Part shown: in pieces, positions 1-9,114 of the stretch
Numbering within the stretch: position 1 is the stretch's first letter
Layout: every line of letters starts with the position of its first letter
The notes under the pieces: generated by a model
What the model was told of the DNA's origin: nothing
Databases searched by the model: none
Seen by the model: only the letters and a program-made list of their open reading frames with translations
Made by a program: the position numbers and the translations under genes
Assembly: GCA_963575745.1 (NCBI GenBank)
Contig: CAUYUJ010008113.1
Coordinates: 356,161 to 420,160, forward strand
Source: Prorocentrum cordatum
Taxonomy: Eukaryota; Sar; Dinophyceae; Prorocentrales; Prorocentraceae
Length of the DNA: 64,000 nucleotides
Reading direction: 5' to 3'

Positions 1-720
1 GCACAGCAGTACGAGCGACCCGAACAGCTCCAGTATGACGAGCGCAACGAGGACCAGCAACAACACACGCAGCAGCATCAATGCCGCCAGCACCACCACT
101 GCAACGATCACGACGGCGAGCAGCGGCGCCAAGCGCAGCAGCACGAGCGCCACAAGCGGCACCATTGCGACGAGCACGACGGGAACCAACTGCGCCACGC
201 AAGGCAACACCAGCACCATCAGCAGTTCCACCAGAACGAGCACGACGGGAACCATCAGCACCAGGCGATTCGCGATGGACTGCGCGAACACTTACACCCC
301 CTCGCAGGCGAGGCTGGTGAGGGGGGAAGCGCTCCCTCGCCCCAGCGCGAAGCGTCACGGCCTGGATCGTTCGATTTTGCGCTGGACACCGGGGGGCGCC
401 CAAACAAAGATGCGCAGTCCGTCCGTGCGAGGCTCAGCTGGGAGGTGCGAGTCCCGCACCGGAAGCAACTGCCCCGGAAGCAACTGCCGATCTGCCAAAG
501 CCCGAACGGCGGTCGCTCCCAGGAGGAAGGGTTGCGCCAGCGGGGGCTTATAACATCCGCCGCTCTGCGGTTGATCGGGAGTTTCTGTATATATAGAAGA
601 AGGGGCGCGCGCTTCTGGGCGAGAGGGAAACGACCGAGAGAAGAAGGGGCGGCCGCCGCGGCGAGCGCGAGGACCGCACTACCCAGGACCGCCGCGGCGA
701 GCGCGAGGACGAGGTAATGG
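1..720. repeat. low-complexity CAC/CAG/ACG-rich DNA
   Basis: The first 270 bases are built from imperfect CAGCAC, ACGAGC and CACCAG units. The open frame through 35-553 reads as a Ser/Thr-rich string with no domain, so I treat it as a repeat by-product. A 20-base direct repeat (GCCGCGGCGAGCGCGAGGAC) occurs at about 654-673 and 691-710. I see no gene. Confidence 0.6.
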
Positions 721-1069
721 CTCGTCGTGGGCCCTCCGTCAACGCCCGCCGCCTGCTGCTGCCCGTCCCAACCAGCAGATTCAGCGCCCAGTCCCTGTTT
801 CTGTACATGTCCCTGTTTCGGTCTGTTTCTGTACATGTCTCTCTTCGCCCCCTTCCCCACCAATTCTCACGGGAAACGTTTCTGCACGGGTCGGTGAGGA
901 TACGTGGAAAACGACAAATGAAATTCGCCGGCCCAACGGGCCAGGGCGTGCTAAGATCTCCGGTACCTGGTTAACAGTATTTCTAGTTCGCGCGCGCGGG
1001 GCGGCCCCTGGGGGTCCCCGGGCGAAAAGTACCCCGGCAAGGTCCCGGCAAGTCCCCGGCAAGGTCGGG
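721..1069. other. unassigned DNA with a short direct repeat
   Basis: No coding signal is convincing here. The motif CTGTTTCTGTACATGTC occurs twice, about 30 bases apart, around 796-842. The rest is unique-looking GC-rich DNA. Confidence 0.4.
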
Positions 1070-1860
1070 TCAGAGATGCCGGAGTTCTGTTTCGGAGTCC
1101 AAGAGGGCTCCAGATCGGTCCAAGAGGGCCCCGAGAAGCTTTCTAGACGGTCCAAGAGAGGCCCGAGACGGCCAAAGATCGCCCGAAGACGCCCCAGATG
1201 GCCCCAAGACAGCCCAAGAGGCCTCCAAGACGCTCCAAGGGCCTTCCAAGAGGCCTCCGAAGAGGGCCCCAAGTTGCCAAAATCGTTGATTTTCATTGGT
1301 TTTTTCTATGTTTTTTTGCGTTCTGGCCTTTTCGCTTCCGGACGCTCCAAGAGGGCCCAAGAGGCCTTCAAGACTGCTCCAAGACGGCCCACGAGGCTCC
1401 CAAGACGGCCCCGGAGCGGCCCAAGAGCGCCCCCCAGACGGCCCAAGTGCTGCCCAAGGCGGACCAAGAGGCCCCAAGACGGGCCCAAGAGGGGCTCAAG
1501 AAGGGAACCGAGAACTGAAAAATCGAGCCCTCCGCCCCAGAAGGCGCCCAGGACCCCGAAAGAGGCCCCAAGAGACTCTCCAAGACACCCCCAAGACGCC
1601 CCAATAAGCTCCCGTGAGGCCCCAAGAGGACCAACAACGTCAGGCCCCAGGCCCCAAGAGGACCAACAAATACCGCCAAGAGCCCGCCGAAAGCCCCCCA
1701 AGAGACCGTCACGAGAGCTCAGGAGGCCCCCTGGAGGCCTCCCGAGTTCTCCAAGAGGCCTAAAAAGAGGCGCCAAGAGGCCCCAAACGGCCCCACCGAG
1801 GCTCCAAGAGGCCACGAACGCGCAAGCAAACGCCTGCGATGGCACAATACGGGCCGGCGG
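1070..1860. repeat. degenerate CCAAGAGGCC / CCAAGACGGCC array
   Basis: Roughly 10-11-base units of the form CCAAGA(G/C)GGCCC repeat imperfectly across about 750 bases. Long open frames on both strands are translations of the array (plus frames read KRPKRPPR; minus frames read LGRLGGLLG). The same unit forms arrays at about 8,220-8,530, 11,900-12,260 and 31,560-32,620, and relatives occur in the 50-52 kb satellite, so this is a dispersed satellite family. Confidence 0.75.
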
Positions 1861-2540
1861 AATGAGCGAAGCGATTAAATAACCGTTTCGCCCTGCTCAA
1901 GCCGGCCGGTCACCGACAGGCTCCAAACCGACCCGGGGCCGCGACTTTTTCTCGATCCCGTGCACAAGATGGGACGCGGTGCTCATCGGCTGATAATGAG
2001 ATCGTCTCACCTTGAACCAAATCGATACTTTTCGAGGTGGGAGACCTACCCAATCAATGCGCCCTGTGTCGTGCAAAGATTGTGCACATCCCGATTGGGC
2101 CCTCCCCCGCGATCCGATGAAAAAACGCTACGGGGTGCACATCGGATCTACCGAACCCTCACGATTCCTGTGCCCGCGCGCGGATCGAGTCCTTCGGCTG
2201 ATCCCAACATCGTCTTATCTGTACCCCCCAACCCCACGATCCTTCTACAAACAATACCATGTGGTGGACATCGGCTGATCCGTCATAATACAACATATAC
2301 CATTCGGTGCACACATGCTGATCTTAACATCGATCCAAATCTCACCACCCTATGAAACACATACCAATTTCGGCGAGCATCAGTTGGTCTTAAAGACCGA
2401 CCTTCTCCTTGGTCCAGAAGAGTCTGGGAACAAAAAACATAACACGCACCTTCTTGCAAAAACAAATACGTAAGCAATGGATGCGTTTCGGGCACCCCTC
2501 GCCAACTCCGATTTGGGACACCTGCGCTCCCCAGGCTGCT
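1861..2540. repeat. degenerate array containing a (T/G)GTGCACATCGGCTGATC motif, copy 1
   Basis: The motif GGTGCACATCGGCTGATC and variants (ATCGGCTGAT, ACATGCTGATC) recurs every 55-120 bases between about 1,980 and 2,400. A second stretch of the same family lies at 4,490-4,860. Open frames across it lack recognisable domains. The motif is clear but its spacing is irregular. Confidence 0.55.
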
Positions 2541-2815
2541 CCAGGCGCTCCCAGGCGTTCCCTGATGCTCCAATCGCTCCCCAAGCGCTCCAAGGCTCGC
2601 TGTCGCCATCAGTAGCAGCTGCAGCATCCACAATATCATCTTCAGAGGAGGTCGATCGTACGAGGAAGGATAGCAACAGGACCCATGCACGCCCCAAGAC
2701 CGCCCCGAGACAACCCACCCATGCTCGGACAATACAGCAAATGCAACACCGCGTTGACGCGATAAGAGGATGGGTCGATCTTATGGACATGGCTCAGGGC
2801 GGGAGGGGATAATCC
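2541..2815. repeat. duplicated block, copy 1
   Basis: This segment (CCAGGCGTTCCC..., GTAGCAGCTGCAGCATCCAC, a GTCGAT...AGGA segment, GATAAGAGGA...GTCGATCTTATGG) matches the segment at about 4,865-5,215 in the same order and orientation. In both places CGGCTGATC-type repeats precede the block and a CCCTAACAC-type array follows it. The pair therefore marks a segmental duplication about 2.3 kb apart. Confidence 0.65.
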
Positions 2816-3250
2816 GCGCAGGCACTAGGTGAACCACTCAACCAAAATCCAGACACCCTAACCCTACACCGCTCGGGCCCAAGGAAAAACAACGGCGACC
2901 TTATGCGGACGGGCACGCACGGATTGGATGGCTCTTCAGGACCTGCAACCATCCCGTGCGAACGGACACGCACGGAATGGCTGAATGTTCGGGCCCCCAA
3001 CCACCCCGTGCGTGCCCGCCCGCATGAATTCGCCCTTTTTGCCCCGCAGCGGCGTAGAGCCCGAATCATAACAACCTAACGCCCTAACTCCAACACCCTA
3101 ACACTACTACACGAACCCAAACACACTTAGCTCAACAACGACACCCTGACACCCGATCACGAGCACCTTAACACTAACACCCTGACCCTGATAACCCAAC
3201 CCTAACACCCTACTCCCAACCCCACCGCTCTGTCCAACCACACAGGCCCT
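2816..3250. repeat. degenerate telomere-like CCCTAACAC array, copy 1
   Basis: From about 2,850 and especially 3,060-3,250 the DNA consists of CCCTAAC, ACACCCTAAC, CACCCTGACC and similar units. This is related to the CCCTAAA/CCCTAA strand of telomeres but degenerate, with a frequent extra ACA. It is interstitial here. A second array is at 5,220-5,560. Confidence 0.6.
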
Positions 3251-3379
3251 AACCGTAACACATCTGACCCCGACAACGTACTCAGATAACAGTACAGAGA
3301 TGAAGAGGCGGTTCGAGGAATAGAAAGTCGGCTAGTGAATATGTGTACGCATTCCTGTGTGCCCCTGCGGGTTCCAAAG

Positions 3380-3774
3380 CGCGACACAGGTGAGAACACG
3401 GCCATGTGCACCGAAATGGGCAATTTACATAGGGTCGTGGCCGCATGACAAGGGTGAAAACACGGCCGTGTGCACCGTATACGTGTTTACTAGGGATCGC
3501 GGCCATGTGACTGGGGTGTGAGCACCGCCATGTGTTGCACCAACATGAATGTGTTACAAGAGATCGATCGTGGCCGTGTGGCAGGGATGGGAGCACGGCC
3601 ATGTGCACCATCGTGTATTCGTTGTAAGGGGTCGTGGCCGTGTGACAGGGGCGGGAGCACGGCCATGTGCACCGTAGTGTATGTGTAAGAAGGGGTCGTG
3701 GCCGCGACATGGGTGAGAGCACGGCAATGTGCACCTAGTGGTATGTTGTACGAGGGATCGTGGCCATGTGGCAC
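3380..3774. repeat. about 60-bp tandem satellite
   Basis: About six imperfect copies of a unit containing GTCGTGGCCGTGTGACAGGG, then GAGCACGGCCATGTGCACC, repeat at 55-70 base spacing. Minus frames read repeated HMAVL..P..HGHD strings, so those open frames come from the repeat. The array runs straight into the 73-bp satellite. Confidence 0.75.
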
Positions 3775-4175
3775 GGAGTTCTGGGAACTCGAAGAACACG
3801 AAGTGGCCTACAGTTGGCTCTGGGCATTCAAAATCATGCCCAAGAATGGAGTTCTGGGAACTCGAAGAACACGAAGTGGCCTACAGTTGGCTCTGGGCAT
3901 TCAAAATCATGCCCAAGAATGGAGTTCTGGGAGCTCGAAGAGCACGAAGTGGCCTACAGTTGGCTCCGGGCATTCAAAATGTGGCCCGGGAATGGAGTTC
4001 TGGGAACTCGAAGTGCACGAAGTGGCCTACAGTTGGCTCCGGGCATTCAAAATGTGGCCCGGGAATGGAGTTCTGGGAACTCGAAGAGCACGAAGTGGCC
4101 TACAGTTGGCTCCGGGCATTCAGAATGTGGCCCGGGAATGGAGTTCTGGGACCTCGAAGACCACGACGTGTGTAT
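3775..4175. repeat. 73-bp tandem satellite, 5.5 copies, open in all three plus frames
   Basis: GGAGTTCTGGG starts at 3,775, 3,848, 3,921, 3,994, 4,067 and 4,140, an exact 73-base period. Each unit contains GAACTCGAAGA, CACGAAGTGGCCTACAG, TTGGCTC and GGGCATTCAAAAT. Copies 1-2 have CATGCCCAAG where later copies have GTGGCCCGGG. Because 73 is not a multiple of three, one frame reads all three phases of the unit in turn, and none of the phases contains a stop. Confidence 0.95.
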
Positions 4176-4489
4176 CTGTTTGCTTAAAACGACTTCCGCG
4201 GATCCCTGTCCGGATGCCGCCCAGACCCCCCTGGGGAGTCATGATGCTCTCTTTTGACACTACTAGAAACCTATCAATCTTCGCTGTTAGGTAAAACAAA
4301 AAACGGAAGGGCTTCAATGAAGACGGCGAACCTCGGCCACGATGGCACTCCCCGACCTAGACCGAAGGAGCGGTGCGAGATCCAGAGCCCGTCTTGAATC
4401 GCTAAACATCATGAGTTCACCATCTTGGCTGTACCCTTATCGCCTTTAGCTGTAGCACCGTACCAAGCAAAACAACGACACGCTGTGCA
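4176..4489. other. unassigned DNA between satellites
   Basis: I see no repeat, motif or coding signal that stands out in this stretch. Confidence 0.4.
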
Positions 4490-4860
4490 CACCGGCCGAC
4501 CGTAAATTCGTTTCATATTCACCTTTCTGAACCTCTGGTCCTCACCATCCCCTGCACAATCACAATTTGGTGGACAACGGTTGATCTTCCACATCGTCCC
4601 ATCACTCACCATCCTATACAATAAACTACAATTCGGTGCGCATCTGCTGATCATCGCACCCATCCAATCCTCACGCACCTTTGCAGCAATTGCAATTCGG
4701 TGGAAACCGGTTGATCTTCATAGCGACCCAGCAATCACCATCCTATACAACATGAGTTCGGTGTACATTTGCTGATTTTCGCACCCACCCAGCCCTCACT
4801 ATCTGCCAGGAAAGCCAAAAAACGATTTGGTGGACATCGGCTGATCTTCACAACGCGTTC
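4490..4860. repeat. degenerate array with CGGTTGATC/CTGCTGATC motif, copy 2
   Basis: Units such as TTTGGTGGACAACGGTTGATC, TTCGGTGCGCATCTGCTGATC and TTCGGTGGAAACCGGTTGATC occur at about 55-65 base spacing. This is the same family as 1,980-2,400. The minus frame at 4,409-4,678 has cysteines but arises from the repeat. Confidence 0.6.
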
Positions 4861-4864
4861 CCAG

Positions 4865-5215
4865 GCCTCCCAGACATTCCCAGGCGCTTTAATCGCTATC
4901 TAAGCGCTCCCAGACTCGCCGTCGCCACCAGTAGCAACAACATCCACATCGTCATCTTCTTCAATGCCTCGTCGTCGCAGGGAGCGTGAAGGAGCAAATG
5001 AGTCAGATTGCGTTGGCGCGTGAAAATTTTCAAGGAAGTCGATCTTACAGGAACGGGTCGGGACAAGACCCAGGCACGCCCCAAGATCGTTCCGAGACGG
5101 CCCATCTGTGCTCAGAAAATGCAGAGAATGCAAGACTGCATTGCTGCGATAAGAGGAGAAGTCGATCTTATGGGAATGGCTTAGGGCAGAAGGGAATGAT
5201 CCGGTGCACCCTGTG
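4865..5215. repeat. duplicated block, copy 2
   Basis: Matches 2,541-2,815 in order and orientation (CCAGTAGCAACAACATCCAC, GTCGATCTTACAGGA, CACGCCCCAAGA, GATAAGAGGAGAAGTCGATC, TTATGGGAATGGCTTAGGGC). A region of roughly 60-80 bases around 4,965-5,035 is not obviously shared with copy 1. Confidence 0.65.
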
Positions 5216-5219
5216 TGAC

Positions 5220-5560
5220 CATAGAACCGTAACCCGGACACTCTGACCCCCAAGCCCTCACACCCGAACCCCGAACCCCACACGCCTTAACTCACTCACC
5301 CTAGCATCCTAACTGTAACCGTGCTGCCTTAAACCTGAGACCCAACCCTAATGCCCTGACCCTCACCCAAACACCCTGGCGCAAAAATGCCAACCTTGGC
5401 ACAACACTTCTAGCCCTGACACCCTAAGCCTAACACCCGAATCTTAACACCCTAAGGCTAACACCCCAGCCCTGACACCCTACCGCCCTAACCCTAACCA
5501 TAATCTAAACACCGCCACCCTAACCCCAACACCCTGACCCTAACACCCCAACCTCATGGC
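5220..5560. repeat. degenerate telomere-like CCCTAACAC array, copy 2
   Basis: Units CACCCTAACC, AACACCCTGACC, CTAACACCC and CCCTAACCCTAACC run for about 330 bases. Perfect CCCTAA doublets are rare. It follows duplicated block copy 2, as the first array follows copy 1. Confidence 0.65.
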
Positions 5561-5901
5561 CAGGGGCACGAGATACTGGGAGTTGACAGCACCCTGTCGA
5601 GGGTGAAGATTCCAATGCTCCCCTTCCGGCGCAGTGATTGAGGCGAGAGAGGTTCCGATACACCCAGCCCCTCTTTCAATGTCCAAAAACACACCCCTTG
5701 AAGAGGGGATGGGGATCCACTGGGGTTGTTTGCTCATTGGAAGCCACACTTTGCAAATCCCAGATGCCACATGCTACGGCCCTCTGGGCCATTCGGAAAC
5801 CAGCTGAAACATGTTGCGGCCGTCAGTCCCCCGGGGAAGCGAGACGCTGTATGTTACGGCCTTTGTTTTCTGGGCCCCTGCGGGAAATATGATGACAACT
5901 G
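5561..5901. other. DNA immediately 3' of the receptor coding end
   Basis: This lies downstream of the receptor stop codon on the minus strand and may hold its 3' untranslated region. A short element (ATGCTACGGCC, ATGTTGCGGCC, ATGTTACGGCC) recurs three times between about 5,770 and 5,862. I see no polyadenylation motif I would trust. Confidence 0.35.
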
Positions 5902-7854
5902 TCACATGATAACCTTCGGAAGGTCGTTCCACATGATAGGACTCTCTGAACCGCAAGGACCAAATCTATCGCGTCTTACGGCCTTGCGTGTGGCTCTCAG
6001 AGGGTCGCCAAAACAGAACGCTGCGCTAGCACTGCAGCAGAACTTGCCGCAGGCACCTGGATAGAAGAGGTAGGTGAAAATCAGCACGTTGGATCCGAGG
6101 CCAAATAGCCAGAAGAACATAGTGCCAGTGGACACCTGGGTCTCGACTGCTGCAGACATCTCTCCCACGGCCGGTCCCGCGGCCGCCACCAGCATGACGA
6201 GGCTCGCACAAGTGATCGCGTCTGAAAGGTTCAGAGCATTGCCCCTCCAGGGCAGAATGAGCACGCTCAAGAGGAAATACCCCGTCAACACGCTGGCCAT
6301 CACCATCATCTGTGCATACGGGCGAGACGGGTCGATGATCACAGAGATGCCAGTGAATGTGTTCCTGATGAGGAAGATGATGCCCCAGTACCAAGCACCG
6401 TCCCGGAAACGATACACGACGAACTTGAGGCTGCGCAGGACGTTTGGGTCAGTCAAACTGGTTTGGGGCAAGGTCATGATGCACCAAGCGTAGTAAGCCA
6501 GGAACGCAACAACCTCCCCGAATATGGCAATTATGGCAAAGGCGATCATCACTGTGTGGTCAGAGTCGCTGTCCCAACAAATGATATCAGGGTAATCCAC
6601 CATGGAATACTTGCCATTGGGGTGAGAGTAACAACGAAACGGGCGTACAACCGTTATGAAGATAGCAATGAAGACCGCCTGGTACACTGTGAAATAAGTG
6701 TTCCATGTCTCAGGCCCCTTCATGTGCAACCGGTGGCTCACAGCAAAGACCAAGCGGGATAAGAACGACGCGCCGAAGAGCACCGCGCCTAACAGGATCG
6801 GGATGAGCAGTGTGAGCACGTAGCCTGTTGTAGCGCCTGAGCCGAACAGACACTCGGCGCGCACGGAGTCCAAATCGAAGGCGAAAATGGCGAAAGTGCG
6901 GAATATGTCGCGGTTGCCTGCAGGCCATGACACCGAGATCTTGGTGATGACCATTGCCAGCTGCACGCTTGTCACAAAAGTCCCGAAACTCAGGATGGCA
7001 GCTGACAGCTCTCCAAGCTTCGCAGTAACTCCCTGGTTGATGAAGAAGTAGGATCCGACAGGCAGTGTCAGTCCGAGGACGATCATTATTACCAAGCCAA
7101 CGGCCTCGCCGCCTCCACACTTCTGACAAGTCCCGTCCGACCCGCGGAAGTGGTCATCCATGCAGCGCCCGCAAGCAAGCGAGCCAGCGTCGCGGTTCAG
7201 TGCGCAGGAGCCCGCTGGACCACCAGGGCATGGCGTGTTGTAACCAGACTGTGACAGCACGGCCTCCCCAAGAGCATCGCACGCGTAAACCTCATTGATA
7301 ATGGCATCTTCACGCCCCGCAGAATCACCGACGCTCACTGCAGATGCTGGTATGTAGTAGCCAGGTTTGACGGACAGAGAAGTGTAACCACCATTGCTGA
7401 CGTCTGTCCCTATTTCGAGTGCCAACGACGCACCTGCCGGACAATTGATGCCGATGGGGCACGGTTTGCAAGTGTCTGTGGTATCGTCCAAGTACTCGGT
7501 GTCCACCTGGCAGATGCATTCGGACGCGCTCGAGGACCCCGTGTACAGAGTCGTGCGGCCGTCTGGGCAAGATATGCAGCTGGACTCACCCTTCTCATCC
7601 TGATACCTGCCCACTTCGCAACGGTCACAGCTCGTCTGGCCTCGCTTTTCCTGGAAATCGCCAGCGACACACTTGGTGCAAACTGCGGCGCCTTTCTCGT
7701 CCGCGAACGTCCCTTCGGCACACTGCACCTCGTTCGTAGAATTCTCGTTCACAAAATAACCCGGACTGGAGAGCGTACACGCGGTCTGACCTGACACGTT
7801 CGTGTACGAACCCACAGGGCAAGCGGTCTGCGCCATGTAGGGCATTGACTGATC
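5902..7854 (-). CDS. receptor exon 4: Cys-rich GCC2/GCC3 modules plus about nine TM helices
   Basis: This is the C-terminal half of a surface receptor. Counting from the ATG at 7,845, residues 8-130 carry repeated cysteine modules of the GCC2/GCC3 (ephrin-receptor-like) type, C..G.(Y/F)....G...C..C, and residues 206-244 add more cysteines. Hydrophobic helices lie at about 248-270, 281-303, 342-370, 384-402, 430-453, 484-504, 510-533, 541-560 and 575-595, followed by a Cys-rich then basic tail ending at TGA (5,902-5,904). N-glycosylation sequons (NVS, NST) sit in the ectodomain. In frame, TAG directly precedes GATCAGTCA-ATG, so 7,854 fits an intron acceptor (CCTAG|GATCAG) rather than a gene start. 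The three exons upstream on the same strand supply a signal peptide and ligand-binding domain. The helical bundle resembles those of protist GCC2/GCC3-TM proteins. The ligand and whether it acts as channel or signalling receptor are unknown. Confidence 0.88.
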   Translation of the reverse strand, partial: DQSMPYMAQTACPVGSYTNVSGQTACTLSSPGYFVNENSTNEVQCAEGTFADEKGAAVCTKCVAGDFQEKRGQTSCDRCEVGRYQDEKGESSCISCPDGRTTLYTGSSSASECICQVDTEYLDDTTDTCKPCPIGINCPAGASLALEIGTDVSNGGYTSLSVKPGYYIPASAVSVGDSAGREDAIINEVYACDALGEAVLSQSGYNTPCPGGPAGSCALNRDAGSLACGRCMDDHFRGSDGTCQKCGGGEAVGLVIMIVLGLTLPVGSYFFINQGVTAKLGELSAAILSFGTFVTSVQLAMVITKISVSWPAGNRDIFRTFAIFAFDLDSVRAECLFGSGATTGYVLTLLIPILLGAVLFGASFLSRLVFAVSHRLHMKGPETWNTYFTVYQAVFIAIFITVVRPFRCYSHPNGKYSMVDYPDIICWDSDSDHTVMIAFAIIAIFGEVVAFLAYYAWCIMTLPQTSLTDPNVLRSLKFVVYRFRDGAWYWGIIFLIRNTFTGISVIIDPSRPYAQMMVMASVLTGYFLLSVLILPWRGNALNLSDAITCASLVMLVAAAGPAVGEMSAAVETQVSTGTMFFWLFGLGSNVLIFTYLFYPGACGKFCCSASAAFCFGDPLRATRKAVRRDRFGPCGSESPIMWNDLPKVIM

Positions 7855-8219
7855 CTAGGAGGACACATCGACACACCGATGCTGCTGCCGTTGCGTATTC
7901 CAAGGCGAATCCAGCCGTGGTGACGGATGTCTCCCAAGAGGCCGGCGAAGATGAGGAAATTGCATCGGTGTCGTGATGTTCTCTTCGTCTGAGGTCCAAT
8001 GCCATTTCGGGGACGTAGTCCGCCACGGTACCTGCACGCAGTGGGCGTGTTAGAATGCTCTTCTGGATTTTGTTCTGGCTTTTTCAAGGCCGACCCCCCA
8101 AACGGGATTGCATCCATCAAAGACCGCCCCACTGAACTTACTTTCCGACGCGCTGTTCCGCCTCCAGGCGACGAAGATGGTTCTCAAGACGGCTTCTGCC
8201 TTCAAAGCTACGAAGATTA
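7855..8219. other. start of intron 3 region, unassigned
   Basis: Intronic with respect to the receptor. The open frames here are short and without recognisable content. Confidence 0.4.
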
Positions 8220-8530
8220 CACCAAGAAAGCCCAATATGCCCTAAGAAAACATAAGAGGCTCCCAAACGGCCTGAGGACGGCTCGAGAGGCTTCCAAGAC
8301 GGCTCAAGAAAGCTTCAAGAGGCCATCCAGGAGAGTCCCCGGAGGCGAAAACAATGTTGACTTTCCTTGGGTATTCGACGGGTCCTGAAGTTCTCACCTG
8401 TTTGGGTTTCCGACCGCACAGGACGGGCTTTGAGGAGCTCCAAGACAGTCCATGAGGCTCCCAAAGTAAGCCCGATTTCGGTCCACGGGACCCCAAGATC
8501 GCCCAAGAGCCCCCCACGAGGGACCCACCA
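8220..8530. repeat. short CCAAGA-type array
   Basis: CCAAGACGGC, CCAAGAGCCC and GGCTCGAGAGGCTTCCAAGACGG units repeat imperfectly. This belongs to the dispersed family described at 1,070-1,860. Confidence 0.5.
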
Positions 8531-8639
8531 CTCGTCTGGACTTCGTCGCTCCTGCGCTCGTGATCTCTCCTGCTGTGCTCTCGCACAGAGCACGGCGGCG
8601 GGGGGCGGCGGGGTTGGCCGCAAGCAGCAAGATAGCCGA

Positions 8640-8815
8640 GGTCCGCTAGCACGCACTCGCCCCTCTGCCAGTACGTGCCGTCGAGGCAGGTCTCCGCCCT
8701 GCCGAGCGGGAAGCCGCCGTCGAGCGGGCCCTCGCCGTTCGGCTTGAAGCACTTCTCGCCAGGGTAGTCCACGGAGCACGCGGCCAGGTCCGAGGTAGCC
8801 TCCAGGAAGTGAGGA
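8640..8815 (-). CDS. candidate Cys-rich exon, unrecognised
   Basis: The minus frame here reads as protein and not as repeat: five cysteines in about 40 residues, with the pattern C-x8-C...C-x9-C (ACSVDYPGEKCF ... ETCLDGTYW..GEC). A CTCCAG acceptor-like sequence lies at its upstream edge, and a CTC trinucleotide tract begins just beyond it. I do not recognise the domain. It sits on the same strand as the receptor, between exon 3 and exon 4, so it could be an extra small receptor exon adding to the cysteine-rich stalk, or part of a different gene nested in the intron. No single donor site is clearly best. Confidence 0.4.
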
Positions 8816-8840
8816 TTCTGGAGGCCGCGACGAAGAGCCA

Positions 8841-8990
8841 GGTTCTCCTCCTCCTCCTCCTCCTCCTCCTCCTCCTCCACCTCCTCCTCCACCTCCTCCT
8901 CTCCTCCTCCTCCCTCTCCTACCCGTCCTCCTCCTCCTCCTCCTCCTCCTCCTCCTCCTCCTCCTCCTCCTCCTCCTCCTCCTCCTCATT
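8841..8990. repeat. (CTC)n trinucleotide tract
   Basis: Two runs of CTC/TCC triplets flank a short interruption (about 8,841-8,915 and 8,928-8,988). Open frames in several phases give poly-Leu, poly-Ser, poly-Glu or poly-Arg and should not be annotated as proteins. Confidence 0.95.
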
Positions 8991-9114
8991 CCCCAGCTCG
9001 GAGTTCGTTTCGTTTCGTGCGCGACGCGCGTGCGGGAGAGGCTCGTCCGCGGAAGCCAAACCAAACAAAAATGGAACGCCACGCGGGCCGGCCACGGTGC
9101 GAGAAGTGCCCCGG

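Noticed and set aside
81-1882. Long Pro/Arg- and Ser/Thr-rich open frames on both strands
   Set aside because: They follow the CAC/CAG and CCAAGAGG repeats exactly and have no domain or start context.
3380-3774. Spaced direct repeats that might suggest a CRISPR array
   Set aside because: Units are contiguous and imperfect with no unique spacers, and the genome is eukaryotic.
5540-5770. 76-codon minus frame just downstream of the receptor stop
   Set aside because: No homology I can name, no splice signal linking it to exon 4, and it is short enough to be chance.
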